Below the pieces are notes generated by a model. That model did no database searches. It saw only the letters and a list, made by a program, of their open reading frames with translations, and was not told the DNA's origin. 64,000 nt of DNA from Pseudomonas sp. DY-1. GTDB taxonomy: Bacteria > Pseudomonadota > Gammaproteobacteria > Pseudomonadales > Pseudomonadaceae. How positions within the stretch are numbered: position 1 is the first letter of the stretch; the number at the start of each line of letters is the position of its first letter. The translations under genes and the position numbers were made by a program. Below, one piece after another: positions 46,901-54,132 of this stretch. The stretch spans positions 1,116,001-1,180,000 of the forward strand of contig NZ_CP032616.1 in the NCBI RefSeq assembly GCF_003626975.1, read 5' to 3'.

Positions 46901-49398
46901 CGGAAGGTGACGGTATCGCCTGGCCGCAATTCGGTGCCGGGCGCCGGCGCACCTCCACCGTTGAGGCCGGCCAGATCGATCTGCACCTGGCTGGTAGGAA
47001 TGGTGCTGACGGTGTTGGAGGTGTCGCTTTCGTCGAAACCGCTGAGGTTGTTCGGGTCGAACAGTATGGTGGCGGTCACCGTGGCGTTATTGCCGACCGA
47101 GTCGCCTTCGTTGATTTCGCTGTGGGGCGCGCCGGCGGGCGGCGTGTAACTTTGGGCAACCCGAGCCTGATAACCGATTACCGCCAGGGTGGCACCTTGC
47201 AGCAGGTCATCGAAGGCCAGGTCACCGTTGAGCCAATCGCGGATACCGAATGCGTTGGCCAGCGACTGGGCAATGTCGAACTGCATCGAGGTGCTGCCGT
47301 CGGCATTGACCACGCTGCTGCTGACCAGGGCGATGGTCTGGGTCACTCCGTTCTGGGTGATCGTCAGGGTCGCGGTGCCGGCTATCAGGTTCTGCCCGTC
47401 GCCCAGCTGGTCCGATACCAGGAAGCTGCCGTTGCCGAGGAAGGTCTTGCCGAAGGCGAAGTAGTCCGACAGCGCGATGTTCAGCCTGTAGTCCAGGACA
47501 TCCCCCGGACTGATGCCGGGGCTGCCGACATCGGTGCGTACGCTGACCTGCTTCTGCAGGGTGATGGACTTGGCGACGAAACTGACGTCGTTGCCGGTGC
47601 CGTCGAAGGCGATCTGGCCATTGGGAGCATCGCGCGGGTCGAGGGGTATCCAGTTCCCCGCGGCCTCGGGCCTGGCAAACGTGATGGTGACATCGTCGCC
47701 GGTGGCGGCGTTGAGCACCGGCACACCATCGGCGTCGTCGTCCGGAACGAAGAACTGCACGTTGGTGGTCGTCGGTGCGGTCAAGGTCGCATAGCTGACA
47801 GTGAACTCGCTGATGTACAGGTCGTTGCTGAGGTCACCGTCGCTGTTCTGCGCCAGGATGCGCTGAATGAACGTCGGGTCGGTGACTGTATTGCCGTTGT
47901 GAAGGGTGATCGAGGTGATGGTGCCGCCGCCACCGGGTGTGATGGCGGTCACAATGACGTTGTCCGGTACCGGCTGGGTCAGTACCACGTTGGTCAAGGT
48001 CTGGGAGTCGGCCGGATTGATGGTGACGTCCAGTTCGCGGCCATAGTTCGGTCCGGTCGCGGTTTCGCCTTCGGGCGTGGTGATCACCTGGTCGAAGGTG
48101 ATTACCGTCGGATGCACCACGAAGCTGTCGGCGTTGGCCGATGGCTCCAGAATGCTGGGGTCGGTGGCCGGGTTGTTCAGCGAGTCATTGCCGTACTGGA
48201 AGCCGCTGCGCGCACGGATGGTCAGGTCCGGCGTCGTCCCGGAGAAGGAGAAGTCGGTGTCAGCCAGGTCGCTCAGAGAAGCCGTCACTTGCACGGTGAT
48301 GGGCGGCTGGCCCAGGGTGACACTGGCGAACGGCAGTTCTACCACCACCATCTGGTCGCCGGCACGCATGCCGAAGTCTGCGGCGTTGATGATCAGCGGC
48401 TTGCCGTCGGTTCCTACTGCCAGCGGGTGGCTGGCCTGGCCGTTGGCGTCGAAGGTCAGCACGTGGGCGGTGAGGTTCTGCCCGAGGTAGGTGGCGGAGA
48501 CGAAGGTGACACCGTCGTCTATTTCCGCGCCAGCACCATCCTTGCCCGTAGCCGGGAAGAACAGGTCGATGAAGGGCGCGTAGCCCGTATCGGTGGTGAT
48601 ATTGGTAAACGTAACGTTGAAGCTGAAGGTTTCTCCCAGCAGCACATCCGCGCCACCGGTGAGGGTGGTGGTCGGCCCGGCCGCCAGCAGCCGGTCGTAG
48701 CCAGCGGTGGCCGCGACAGCCAGCGCGATGGGCTTGTCGATGTCGCCGCGGGCGACTTCCAGCTCCCAGTCGCCGCCCGCGCGGGCACTGCCGGTGTCAT
48801 CGCTGGAGGCTGCGACGTCGGCGCCGGTCCAGCGCGCCAGCTCGTTGACCAGGGTGCGCCCGGCGCTGCCTTCGCCGACCTTGCAACCATAAAGCTGGAT
48901 ATCGGCGCCTTCGCTGAGCGACTGGCTCCACTGGCTGAGGGGCTGGGCGAACTGGTCGATGTTGTCGGCGGTCAGGGTGGTCTTGCCGAGGGTGAACTCG
49001 CCTGAAGCACCGTGGGACAGGATCTGGATGGAATCCACCTGGCCAAGCTGGGCCAGTGCAGCAGAGATGGCGGCGAGGCCATCCTGGTTGGCTTCCACCA
49101 CCAGTACTTCGACATTGCCTGGGAGCTGCGCCGTCAGCTTCTCGCGACCGTCTATACGGCTGTCGAGCACCAGCAGGTGGCGGCTTGCGGAAGGTTGCTG
49201 GCCGGGCTCGCTGCGGGCGTCGCTGGGCGTGGCGTGATCGGCGACGGGTTTGCCGGCGTCGCCAGTGTCCTGGTGCTGCTGGTCCGCTGCGGTGGCGGCT
49301 GCACCGTCGAAGAGAATGCGGGGCTCCAGGGCCAGGGCACGGCGCTGGGGTCTGAATGCGGGCGGCACAAAGGTACCGGGCTTGGTATCAATATCCAT
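37933..49398 (-). CDS. Giant surface/exported protein: LEPR motif, DUF4347, adhesin-like repeats, 11 VCBS repeats
   Basis: A protein of 3821 residues. The N-terminus has no classical signal peptide but carries LEPRILFDGAA at 24-34. DUF4347 spans about 74-240 (HLLVLDSR, ILSHGASGEF, IQLYGCKVGEG). Residues about 250-1880 are DUF11-like beta domains with many Asn/Thr. An SdrD-B-like domain is near 1885-1990 (SGTLWNDTG) and a cadherin-like stretch near 2016-2160. Eleven VCBS units follow at about 2162-3645 (NDNPVA-DD, GNVLxNDxDVD, YGTLTLNADGSYTYxxDN). The tail (3646-3821) is Pro-rich and lacks RTX nonapeptides. It is first in an operon with TolC and three HlyD-type genes. A secreted or cell-surface adhesin is likely; the export route is inferred. 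Confidence 0.93.
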   Translation of the reverse strand: MDIDTKPGTFVPPAFRPQRRALALEPRILFDGAAATAADQQHQDTGDAGKPVADHATPSDARSEPGQQPSASRHLLVLDSRIDGREKLTAQLPGNVEVLVVEANQDGLAAISAALAQLGQVDSIQILSHGASGEFTLGKTTLTADNIDQFAQPLSQWSQSLSEGADIQLYGCKVGEGSAGRTLVNELARWTGADVAASSDDTGSARAGGDWELEVARGDIDKPIALAVAATAGYDRLLAAGPTTTLTGGADVLLGETFSFNVTFTNITTDTGYAPFIDLFFPATGKDGAGAEIDDGVTFVSATYLGQNLTAHVLTFDANGQASHPLAVGTDGKPLIINAADFGMRAGDQMVVVELPFASVTLGQPPITVQVTASLSDLADTDFSFSGTTPDLTIRARSGFQYGNDSLNNPATDPSILEPSANADSFVVHPTVITFDQVITTPEGETATGPNYGRELDVTINPADSQTLTNVVLTQPVPDNVIVTAITPGGGGTITSITLHNGNTVTDPTFIQRILAQNSDGDLSNDLYISEFTVSYATLTAPTTTNVQFFVPDDDADGVPVLNAATGDDVTITFARPEAAGNWIPLDPRDAPNGQIAFDGTGNDVSFVAKSITLQKQVSVRTDVGSPGISPGDVLDYRLNIALSDYFAFGKTFLGNGSFLVSDQLGDGQNLIAGTATLTITQNGVTQTIALVSSSVVNADGSTSMQFDIAQSLANAFGIRDWLNGDLAFDDLLQGATLAVIGYQARVAQSYTPPAGAPHSEINEGDSVGNNATVTATILFDPNNLSGFDESDTSNTVSTIPTSQVQIDLAGLNGGGAPAPGTELRPGDTVTFRLTYDLVTGDYENFKLTAYLPLPLFDLSGVDPNAIWRLATGNTNPNSPISVTIGAGNSLVFTFADYVNPGINGSRVAIDFTLTVSDQPFADQRAFNVLGESSQTRTLDKSVLLTTDDVTLIASVAEPVLTMSHGVVSTSHGTVTGTTGAWNAPGTTGVPFSGSITDILAVNGNVTGIDASDRLRLATAIENHGGGNAYDVSTRISLPPGLSFVGGNLASSNLLIYRGDGTRLIAGTHFTVDNATNTITFIDSPGAGALLAGRPGTAADNSGANVVVITYDVQVAAAIGASATLQSTAELTHYASAEGGQNFVPVPLSDLASQQVAAPVISKNFAGGSLDNGDSSAAHTTGANLVVGESMLYDIIVTLPEGTTQSLRIDDLIPPGLRLDTSFNANQGYQLITTAGGALTANFAGTVTIGSLTAPTGTLGADGADARFIFSASGATGDNNIGNNSFVIRVRLVASNVLGNQAGGVRQNDARLSYSDPDGNTPNGSAPLNRDVNLTGTKPAITIQEPTLQLSQQLITNPGLGFDEGDPVDFSITIANGNAGSDYDAFDIAFSSQLPTELDQLTLVSVTYTVGGVSTDIRGSFVLDPNGRTLINTGNVDIAKGGTITIRISGVVNATGASVARFDNLADVRWTSLNGNNTNGAADPAGERTGQDGLLNTGVLNDYQRDSILIFPIAQGIRLSRVGGLNDTAAPNPTNAPIEVVAVGEIIRYRTAVLIPEGINPNYQLVVTLDDGLTVDDLSTMRIGFISDGGLVTSLGDLITSGTLQIIGNEDSPQAQLITPNLSGPAPTGVLNPIYVTLGTDGNGNQVVTLNLGNITNEGFAGGNDGNDDDLEGIVFEFNARVDNSLGNQSAVQLGVTVHDRVNGIIRTTSDTLFERIVEPGFANLDKTVTDFNANPGGSLGTATVTVDFTANGSLPAYDVRLTDGFPTGSNYTLLSITIGANTYGPSNLPAGVSFSTTGGVTVDIARIDPGTSVSVVYSVQVPNNASIASTDANLTWSSLPETFTSWGGTSVGPDGTATGERNGSNGPGPDSTTLNNYVLREGAGLGIISGTLWNDTGTAATAPNDATPDPDPFPGTPAYELAIANQTINLIWAGNDGVFGSGDDKTFTTTTNANGRFSFGVLPSGLFRIDAPNTVNSIAQFGELRIRIDTDAGTLGQVQVTLGEGVTQQANSGYVELNDAPVNTLPGFQQGREDTPLAISGISVSDIDAERDPVVASRAIEVNLNVLHGTLTLTGPTTGVTVTGAGTTNLVLLGRIADINAALAGVSYLGNLDFNGVDFLEVLTNDLGNYGDFNGNGIPGELADARTDSDFLVIRLDPVNDAPNAVDDNATAVEAGGTANRLPGIDPRGNLLSNDTDIDIGTNGDQIFVVSVTSPLGVVVPLPALGSVEVFGRYGKLVLQSNGAYQYIIDNANPEVQALRQAGDQLNESFTYVISDIGLGGPPLQSSANFSVVIQGANDTPVGVNDVGTAIEKGGVNNTDIGNPGDTPPAGFPAPGANATGNVLDNDFDVDGGENPADPIDYGETKTVTGARALRELAQGVLTIVPTGGSVNIIGTYGTLTIASDGTYTYVLNENATAVQRLGPNDTLTEFFSYQVTDTAGLNDLAELRITIRGNYDNPLASDDQAVAQAGSGPAAIGESNPSGNVIRFPSRPGPVTQPGGNGVDNDVDAADRPNTLLRVNGVRSGLETAGGVLIGVATGSTSTTGATLLLGNFGLLRMGADGSFTYDVDSANPTVQALLAGQTLTETFTYQIIDTNGFTDLAQLVITVRGVNDPPVAQNHFNIAVERGGVANGQAGIDPTGDALLFDVDPDGDPITVVSVSNDELGTTGVIGQAFAGQYGTLTLNADGTYSYVLDNTNPEVEALRLLSDFLIERFTYAISDGQEAPESAQLVILILGRNDNPVATNDTATAVEAGGRNNQIPGVDPTGNVLDNDTDVDGSALDPIDYGETRAVASVRTGVVEGAGTTGILGTELRGTYGWLTLNADGSYSYRLDNDMPEVEALRTAADTLLDGFNYTLIDASGTTDIAWLSITIQGANDAREDNNDFATAIEAGGLNNGTPGFDPSGNVLDNDIDVDQFGETVTVIGIRQGGTLGTIGVPFAGRYGTLTLNDDGSYTYVVDNNDPQVQALRVNGDTLVEIFTYATRDEAGSNSIADLTITIRGVNDNPLSVNDGAIAVEAGGTDNATLGVNPNGNLLNNDRDVDAGDTKAINGIRTGSEAEGGTFTNVAGNQVIAGLYGILTVSASGQYSYVVNNNLAAVQALKPGDSLQEIFSYRMRDTAGAEDIAQFSITIQGAWDSPVAQDDVNVGVTDNGDGLVLNPSGNVLPNDTDIDQGDQLTVTGIRTGPENGSGTAGSVGSVLVGQYGTLVINADGSYHYTIDISNPDVLALDLLDTLVDHFTYEVTDLGGLTDLAQLSIIVVGRNDVPDGFDDEATAIEAGGLNNDVPGVNPSGNVLSNDTDLEGQQLSVLAIRTGSEAGSGTSGTVGTVLRGLYGDLTMNADGSWTYVVDNSLAVVQALRISGQTLVDTFTYTLADTHLATDTAELRITIDGRNDTPVAQDDDTTAVEAGGVGNDIPGSDPTGNVLTNDQDVDSVANGETRQVLSATSELGSGALAGQALVGRYGTLTLNADGSYVYVLDNTNPLVQALRTAGESLRESFTYVMRDTTGAQSEARLNILIQGANDNPVARDDSNVASDQTPAPQATGNVLPNDSDVDGGEQLQVVGIRSGAENGSGTTGLVGQPIAGRYGTLVINADGSYTYSIDLTNPEVLRAAGLGRVLQDVFTYTLGDRAGATDLAQLVIDLDIAAPFIPAPNHDPIGPHEDRGDLDPFRRLPLPGVDPVVFVGPVVERNDRQLMLSGWDADGSDLRLGLEPEIESETLSAHFGQVKGQFVSHAVRDSSASSDLDLAWILGRHGRTSLSADGLLPDPSVFATTPDNLTQGDAQLPPPSDSRTAPGFRAQLREAAERLRALGNRSTE

Positions 49399-49937
49399 AT
49401 GTTCACCAAGAAACCTGTCACGTATGGGCAGGCCTGCAACGTTTGAGATTCAGTACATCGAGAGCACCTCGCGCCCCGGAGGGTGCAAGATGCGGGTTCA
49501 ACCTGTACTGGGTACTGCGGCGCAGAAACCCGGCGTCGTCCGGGGCATGTCGATGACCCGTCAAAAGCCAAGGTGGGAAGTTTCGCCTGTCTGCGGCCGA
49601 GTCCAGTCCTGAAGTCCGGTTTGCTGAGCAGAAGTCCGTTTTCTGTCAGAAAATTCTCACGATGAGCCTACACAAGTTTTTTTGAAACGCCAGCCCATCC
49701 GTCCGCCACAAGGCGTGGCAAATCCAGCTGCCGCGCTACTTTCGAGGCGAAACCGTGACGGGGTCGGCCATCGCATGTAGAGATCGAGAGTGCGGATGAA
49801 TCCCCAACTGGCGAGCCGGGGTGAATCAGGCGCGCAGGGAGGCAACCCCGGTTCAACGAACTGAACTAGGCTGCAACTGGCCGGGCCAGGAGTTGGGGGC
49901 GCCCGGCGAACAAAAAGAATTGGCTGGAGCGCGCTAC
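49399..49937. other. Divergent 539-bp control region of the giant-protein operon and mscS
   Basis: No convincing gene. The region must hold promoters for both directions. It is locally AT-richer at 49620-49690 (a run of T at 49675-49683), and the visible symmetric elements lie at 49611-49653. I cannot place -35/-10 boxes with confidence on either strand. Confidence 0.6.
49611..49653. promoter_or_regulatory. Direct repeat and palindrome upstream of the giant-protein operon
   Basis: GAAGTCCG occurs at 49611-49618 and 49631-49638, 20 bp apart (about two helical turns). It is followed at once by the palindrome TTTTCTG-T-CAGAAAA (49639-49653). They lie 213-255 bp upstream of the giant gene's start and 285 bp or more from mscS. 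The spacing suits an activator dimer; the regulator is unknown. Confidence 0.45.
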
Positions 49938-51569
49938 ATGGACAAACGGATCAGTTGGTGGGGAGCCACGATCTTCTGGATTTTCTCGATGGTGCTTTCC
50001 GCTACCGCACATGGCGCCGATGAAGCGGCGACCGCCGCGGCGGAACCCTCCGAACTGAAAATCGCCAATCGCAGCATCTTCGTCTTTCGTGCCACGCTCC
50101 TGGGTGAATCACCCGCCGCTCGCGCTAGCCGCGCCCGCGCCGTGATCCGCGAGATGCTGGACGGCACTGAGGAGACCGACGTCAGGCTCGATAGCATCCA
50201 GGACAACTACATGGTGTTGCTGGGTGACCGGCGCGCCTTCATCGTCTCGCCGAACGATCTGGATGCCGGTGAAACCTCGGTGCGGCAGGATGCCGAAGAC
50301 GCGGCCCAGCGGTTGCGCCTGGTGGTGGCGGAGTCTGCGCAAGCCCGTAGTCTGCGCTTCCTGCTGACCGCAGGCGGGTACTCGGTGGCGGCCACGCTGC
50401 TGTATATCGCATTGTTGAAATTGCTCGGCTGGGCGCATCGCAAGGCGTTGTCCTGGTTACCCAGGCACATGCGCAGGCACACCAGTGCACTGAAGATCGG
50501 GGAAACCCAGCTGGTGGATACCAGCAACCTGTTTCCGGTGGTTCGGCGCCTGTTGGCACTGGTGTTCTGGTCACTGGTGCTGCTGCTCACCTATGAATGG
50601 CTGAGCTTCGTACTACAGCGATTCCCCTATACCCGGCCCTGGGGCGAAAGCCTGAACCACTACCTGGTGGACCTGGTGCGTTATGTACTGGACGCCATGG
50701 TCAGCGCCATACCGGGACTGGTCATCGCGCTGCTGATCTTCTTCATCGCGCGCGGCATCAGCGCCTTCAGCAAACGTCTGCTGGAGCGCCTTTCCCGTCC
50801 TGGCACCATCACCTGGCTCAACGACGAAACACTGCAACCCACCACGCGTCTGACTTCACTGGCCATCTGGCTGTTCGCCCTGGCCATGGCCTATCCCTAC
50901 CTGCCGGGCGCCGGGACCGAGGCGTTCAAAGGGTTGTCCGTGCTGATCGGTCTGATGATTTCCCTGGGCGCGTCCAGCGTGGTCGGGCAGGCAGCGGCAG
51001 GGCTGATTCTGACTTACACCCGCACCCTGAGGCCCGGCGAGTACGTCCGCATTGGCGACAACGAGGGTACAGTCACCGAGCTGGGTATGTTCACCACCAG
51101 TATCCGCACCGGCCTGGGTGAGGTGCTGACCATCCCCAACTCGATGATCACCGGCTCGGTGACGCGCAACTACTCCCGCGTCGTGCAGGGCCGGGGCTAT
51201 GTGGTGGATACCACTGTGACCATCGGCTACGACACGCCCTGGCGCCAGGTCGAGGCCATGCTGCTGGAAGCGGCCCGACGCACTCCCGGCATCCTCCAGA
51301 ATCCCGTGCCACAGGTGTTCCAGACGGCGCTGTCGGACTTCTACCCCGAGTACCGGCTGGTGGCACAGGCAGTGCCCAGCGAACCACGTCCACGGGCCGA
51401 GCTGCTGACGATGCTGCACGCCAATATCCAGGACGTGTTCAACGAGTACGGCGTGCAGATCATGTCGCCGCACTACCTGGGCGATCCCACGCAGGAGAAG
51501 TGGGTGCCAAAGGAGCGCTGGTACACGGCACCCGCCAGAGAAGTGGATCAGGAAGAAGGCGGGCGGTGA
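49938..51569 (+). CDS. Exported-domain MscS-family mechanosensitive channel
   Basis: A protein of 543 residues from the ATG at 49938 (GGAG upstream; an earlier in-frame start at 49821 would add an implausible leader before a signal peptide). Signal peptide MDKRISWWGATIFWIFSMVLSATAHGA, a periplasmic domain (about 35-145), then four or five membrane segments. The MscS pore helix and beta domain follow (LGASSVVGQAAAGLILTYTRTLRPGEYVRIGDNEGTVTELGMFTTSIRTGLGEVLTIPNS). It relieves osmotic stress across the inner membrane. It lies 78 bp before the octaheme cytochrome gene and is probably co-transcribed with it. Confidence 0.9.
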   Translation: MDKRISWWGATIFWIFSMVLSATAHGADEAATAAAEPSELKIANRSIFVFRATLLGESPAARASRARAVIREMLDGTEETDVRLDSIQDNYMVLLGDRRAFIVSPNDLDAGETSVRQDAEDAAQRLRLVVAESAQARSLRFLLTAGGYSVAATLLYIALLKLLGWAHRKALSWLPRHMRRHTSALKIGETQLVDTSNLFPVVRRLLALVFWSLVLLLTYEWLSFVLQRFPYTRPWGESLNHYLVDLVRYVLDAMVSAIPGLVIALLIFFIARGISAFSKRLLERLSRPGTITWLNDETLQPTTRLTSLAIWLFALAMAYPYLPGAGTEAFKGLSVLIGLMISLGASSVVGQAAAGLILTYTRTLRPGEYVRIGDNEGTVTELGMFTTSIRTGLGEVLTIPNSMITGSVTRNYSRVVQGRGYVVDTTVTIGYDTPWRQVEAMLLEAARRTPGILQNPVPQVFQTALSDFYPEYRLVAQAVPSEPRPRAELLTMLHANIQDVFNEYGVQIMSPHYLGDPTQEKWVPKERWYTAPAREVDQEEGGR

Positions 51570-51647
51570 TCGAATCCGTCCTGGACTCGCTGCAAACAGG
51601 AAATAAGCCCGACCAGGGGCAAGTCGAACTGATCATGGAGCAAGGGA

Positions 51648-53972
51648 ATGAGGGGGCGAGATTCGGAGGGACGACTTTGCGCCGTTCTGCAGTCCGCAGT
51701 GTTGACGCTGGCGCTGATGACGGGGCAGGCAGCCTGGGCTGTCGGGGAAGCGCCAGGCAGGTTGCCGGGACCTGCCAGCGAGGTGGAAGGCTATGCCGCC
51801 AGCGACAGTTGCCTGGGATGTCACGCCACGGAGGCCGGGCAATGGAAAGACTCCGACCACGGTTGGGCCATGCGCAAGGCAGAGGCAGGCAATGTGCTGG
51901 GCGACTTCGATGCGGCCACTTTCGATGAGGTTGGTGTCAAGGCGCGTTTCTTCCGCAAGGGCGATGACTACTTCGTCAACACGGAAGGTGAAGACGGCAA
52001 GTCCGCTGACTTCCAGATCCTCTACACCTTCGGCTTCTCCCCGTTGCAGCAGTACCTGGTGGCCCTGCCGCGTGGACGCCTGCAGGCCCTGACGATCGCC
52101 TGGGACAGCCGTCCCAAGGGGGAGGGTGGCCAACGCTGGTTCTCCCTCTATCCGGGGCAGCGTTTTGCGCCGAGCGACCCGCTGCACTGGACCGGCCGCT
52201 ACCAGAACTGGAATGCCATGTGCGCTGACTGCCACTCGACGCGCCTGATGAAGAACTACGACGACAGGCAGGACAGCTTCGCCTCCACCTGGCACGAACA
52301 AACTGTCGGCTGCCAGGGTTGCCACGGTCCGGGCCAGGCTCACGTCGACTGGGCGAAGCAGGACAAGTCGGCCAACAAGACCTACGCTGCGGCCGCCGAC
52401 CTGGGACTGAAGGTCGACTTCAAGGCGTTGGGCAGCCAGGGTCTGGTGGAGCAGTGCGCCTACTGCCATAGCCGCCGACAGGGGCTGGGCACGGGGCAGG
52501 AACCGGGGCAGCCGCAACTGGATCAGAGCCTGCCGGCCACGCTGCGCGCGGGCCTCTACCACGCTGACGGCCAGATTGACGGCGAAGTCTATGAGTTCGG
52601 TTCGTTCACCCAGAGCAAGATGTACGCGGCCGGCGTTGCCTGTACCGACTGCCACAACCCGCATACCACCCAAGTGAAGATCGAAGGCAACGGCCTCTGC
52701 CTGCAATGCCACAACAGCAATCCGCCGCTGGCGCGCTTCGCCAGCCTCCCGTCCAAGGACTACGACAGCAAGGCTCACCACCGCCATGTGCCAGGCACGC
52801 CTGGTGCGCAGTGCGTCAACTGCCACATGCCGAGCAAGACTTACATGGTCGTGGACCCGCGCTGCGATCACAGCCTGCGCATTCCGCGCCCGGACCTGGC
52901 CGACAAGGACGGAAGCCCGGATGCTTGCACCAGCTGCCATCAGGACCAGAAACCCGCATGGGCAGCCAAGGCCATTGAAGGCTGGTTCGGCAAGCCGCAA
53001 CGGCCACCGCACTATGGCGAGGACCTTCATGCGGTGCGCAGCGGCCAGGGTATCTCGCTGAGCCTGCTCGGCTCGGTGTTGGCGGACAAGGGCAAGCCGG
53101 CCATCGTCCGCGCCACCGCCGCCGAGCAGATGGCCGACCTCGGCCCGCCGGCCATCTCCAATTTGCAGTGGGCGCTCAAGGACGACAGCGAGCTGGTGCG
53201 TGCCTATGCCGTTTCGGGCTTTACCAGCGTGCCACCGGCCGAGCGGCTGAAGCCGTTGCTGGCGTTGCTGGATGACCCGACGCGTGCAGTGCGGGATGAA
53301 ACCGTCCGTGCCCTGGCGGATGTCCCGCCTGATCTGTTGCCGGTCGAGCGGCGAGCGCCGTTTCAGGCATTGCTGGCCGACTATGAACGGCGCCTGCGCG
53401 GCAATGCCGATCTACCCGGTGGCCGCCTCAACCTGGCAGTACTGTTGTCGCGTCAGGGGCGTGATGGCGAGGCGATGGAGGAGTATCGCCAGGCGCTCAG
53501 GCTCGACCCGTACTTCTCGCCGGCACGAGTGAACCTGGTCACCCTGGCCAGTGCGACGCAGCCCGACGAGGCCGAGCGGCTGCTGCGCGAAGGCCTGGCG
53601 CTGGAAAAGATGCCGGAAACCGACCACGGCAACCTGGCCTACATGCTGGCCTTGCTGCTCGTGGAACGGGGTAGGGCGGAGGAGGCGTTGAACTGGATGG
53701 AAAAGGCCGCAGTCCAACTGCCCGGCAATTCACGTATCCGCTACAACCAGGGGTTGCTGCTGTCACGCATGCACCGTCGCAATGACGCGCTGAGTGCGCT
53801 GCGTAGCGGCCTTGAGCAATCCCCGTCGGACCCGGACCTGCTCTATTCGCTGATCTATCTGCACGCTGTGGAGGGCGAGCGAAGCGAGGCGTTCGAATAC
53901 GTCAAACGCATGCGTGAAGTGGCACCGGATGACCCTCGCCTGCACGCGATCGAGCCCTATTGGCGGCAGTGA
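51648..53972 (+). CDS. Octaheme c-type cytochrome with C-terminal HEAT/TPR repeats
   Basis: A protein of 774 residues with a Sec signal (cleavage near AAWA/VGEA, residue 31). Eight CxxCH heme sites begin at 55, 192, 222, 270, 332, 351, 389 and 427. HEAT-like repeats (about 460-560: RATAAEQMADLG, VRDETVRALADV) and TPRs (about 575-760: NLAVLLSRQGRDGEAMEEYRQALRLDPYFSPA) follow. It is periplasmic and probably redox-active, with a protein-binding tail. The family occurs in many proteobacteria; the reaction is unknown. The pairing with an MscS channel is notable. Its start has GGAGCAAGGGA just upstream. Confidence 0.9.
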   Translation: MRGRDSEGRLCAVLQSAVLTLALMTGQAAWAVGEAPGRLPGPASEVEGYAASDSCLGCHATEAGQWKDSDHGWAMRKAEAGNVLGDFDAATFDEVGVKARFFRKGDDYFVNTEGEDGKSADFQILYTFGFSPLQQYLVALPRGRLQALTIAWDSRPKGEGGQRWFSLYPGQRFAPSDPLHWTGRYQNWNAMCADCHSTRLMKNYDDRQDSFASTWHEQTVGCQGCHGPGQAHVDWAKQDKSANKTYAAAADLGLKVDFKALGSQGLVEQCAYCHSRRQGLGTGQEPGQPQLDQSLPATLRAGLYHADGQIDGEVYEFGSFTQSKMYAAGVACTDCHNPHTTQVKIEGNGLCLQCHNSNPPLARFASLPSKDYDSKAHHRHVPGTPGAQCVNCHMPSKTYMVVDPRCDHSLRIPRPDLADKDGSPDACTSCHQDQKPAWAAKAIEGWFGKPQRPPHYGEDLHAVRSGQGISLSLLGSVLADKGKPAIVRATAAEQMADLGPPAISNLQWALKDDSELVRAYAVSGFTSVPPAERLKPLLALLDDPTRAVRDETVRALADVPPDLLPVERRAPFQALLADYERRLRGNADLPGGRLNLAVLLSRQGRDGEAMEEYRQALRLDPYFSPARVNLVTLASATQPDEAERLLREGLALEKMPETDHGNLAYMLALLLVERGRAEEALNWMEKAAVQLPGNSRIRYNQGLLLSRMHRRNDALSALRSGLEQSPSDPDLLYSLIYLHAVEGERSEAFEYVKRMREVAPDDPRLHAIEPYWRQ

Positions 53973-54091
53973 GACACGGCAGGCAGCGCAAACAGGCGAG
54001 CTTACTGGCGACATCGCATTTGAAAGTCGTGGTTCTCTCGCCTAAACCTTCAAAACGTTTACGTGTCGTTCAGTGTGGAAGTCGTACGTGC

Positions 54092-54103
54092 AGTCACGTG
54101 ACT
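54092..54103. promoter_or_regulatory. Palindrome upstream of the DUF3015 gene
   Basis: AGTCACGTGACT, a perfect 12-bp palindrome 30 bp before the start codon. It may be an operator or chance; no related copy was noticed elsewhere in the window. Confidence 0.3.
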
Positions 54104-54132
54104 TGCTGTCTAACAACCAAGGAATGAAAAAC

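Noticed and set aside
49821..49937. Upstream extension of the MscS gene
   Set aside because: The extra residues would precede a clear signal peptide at MDKRISWW and have no ribosome site.
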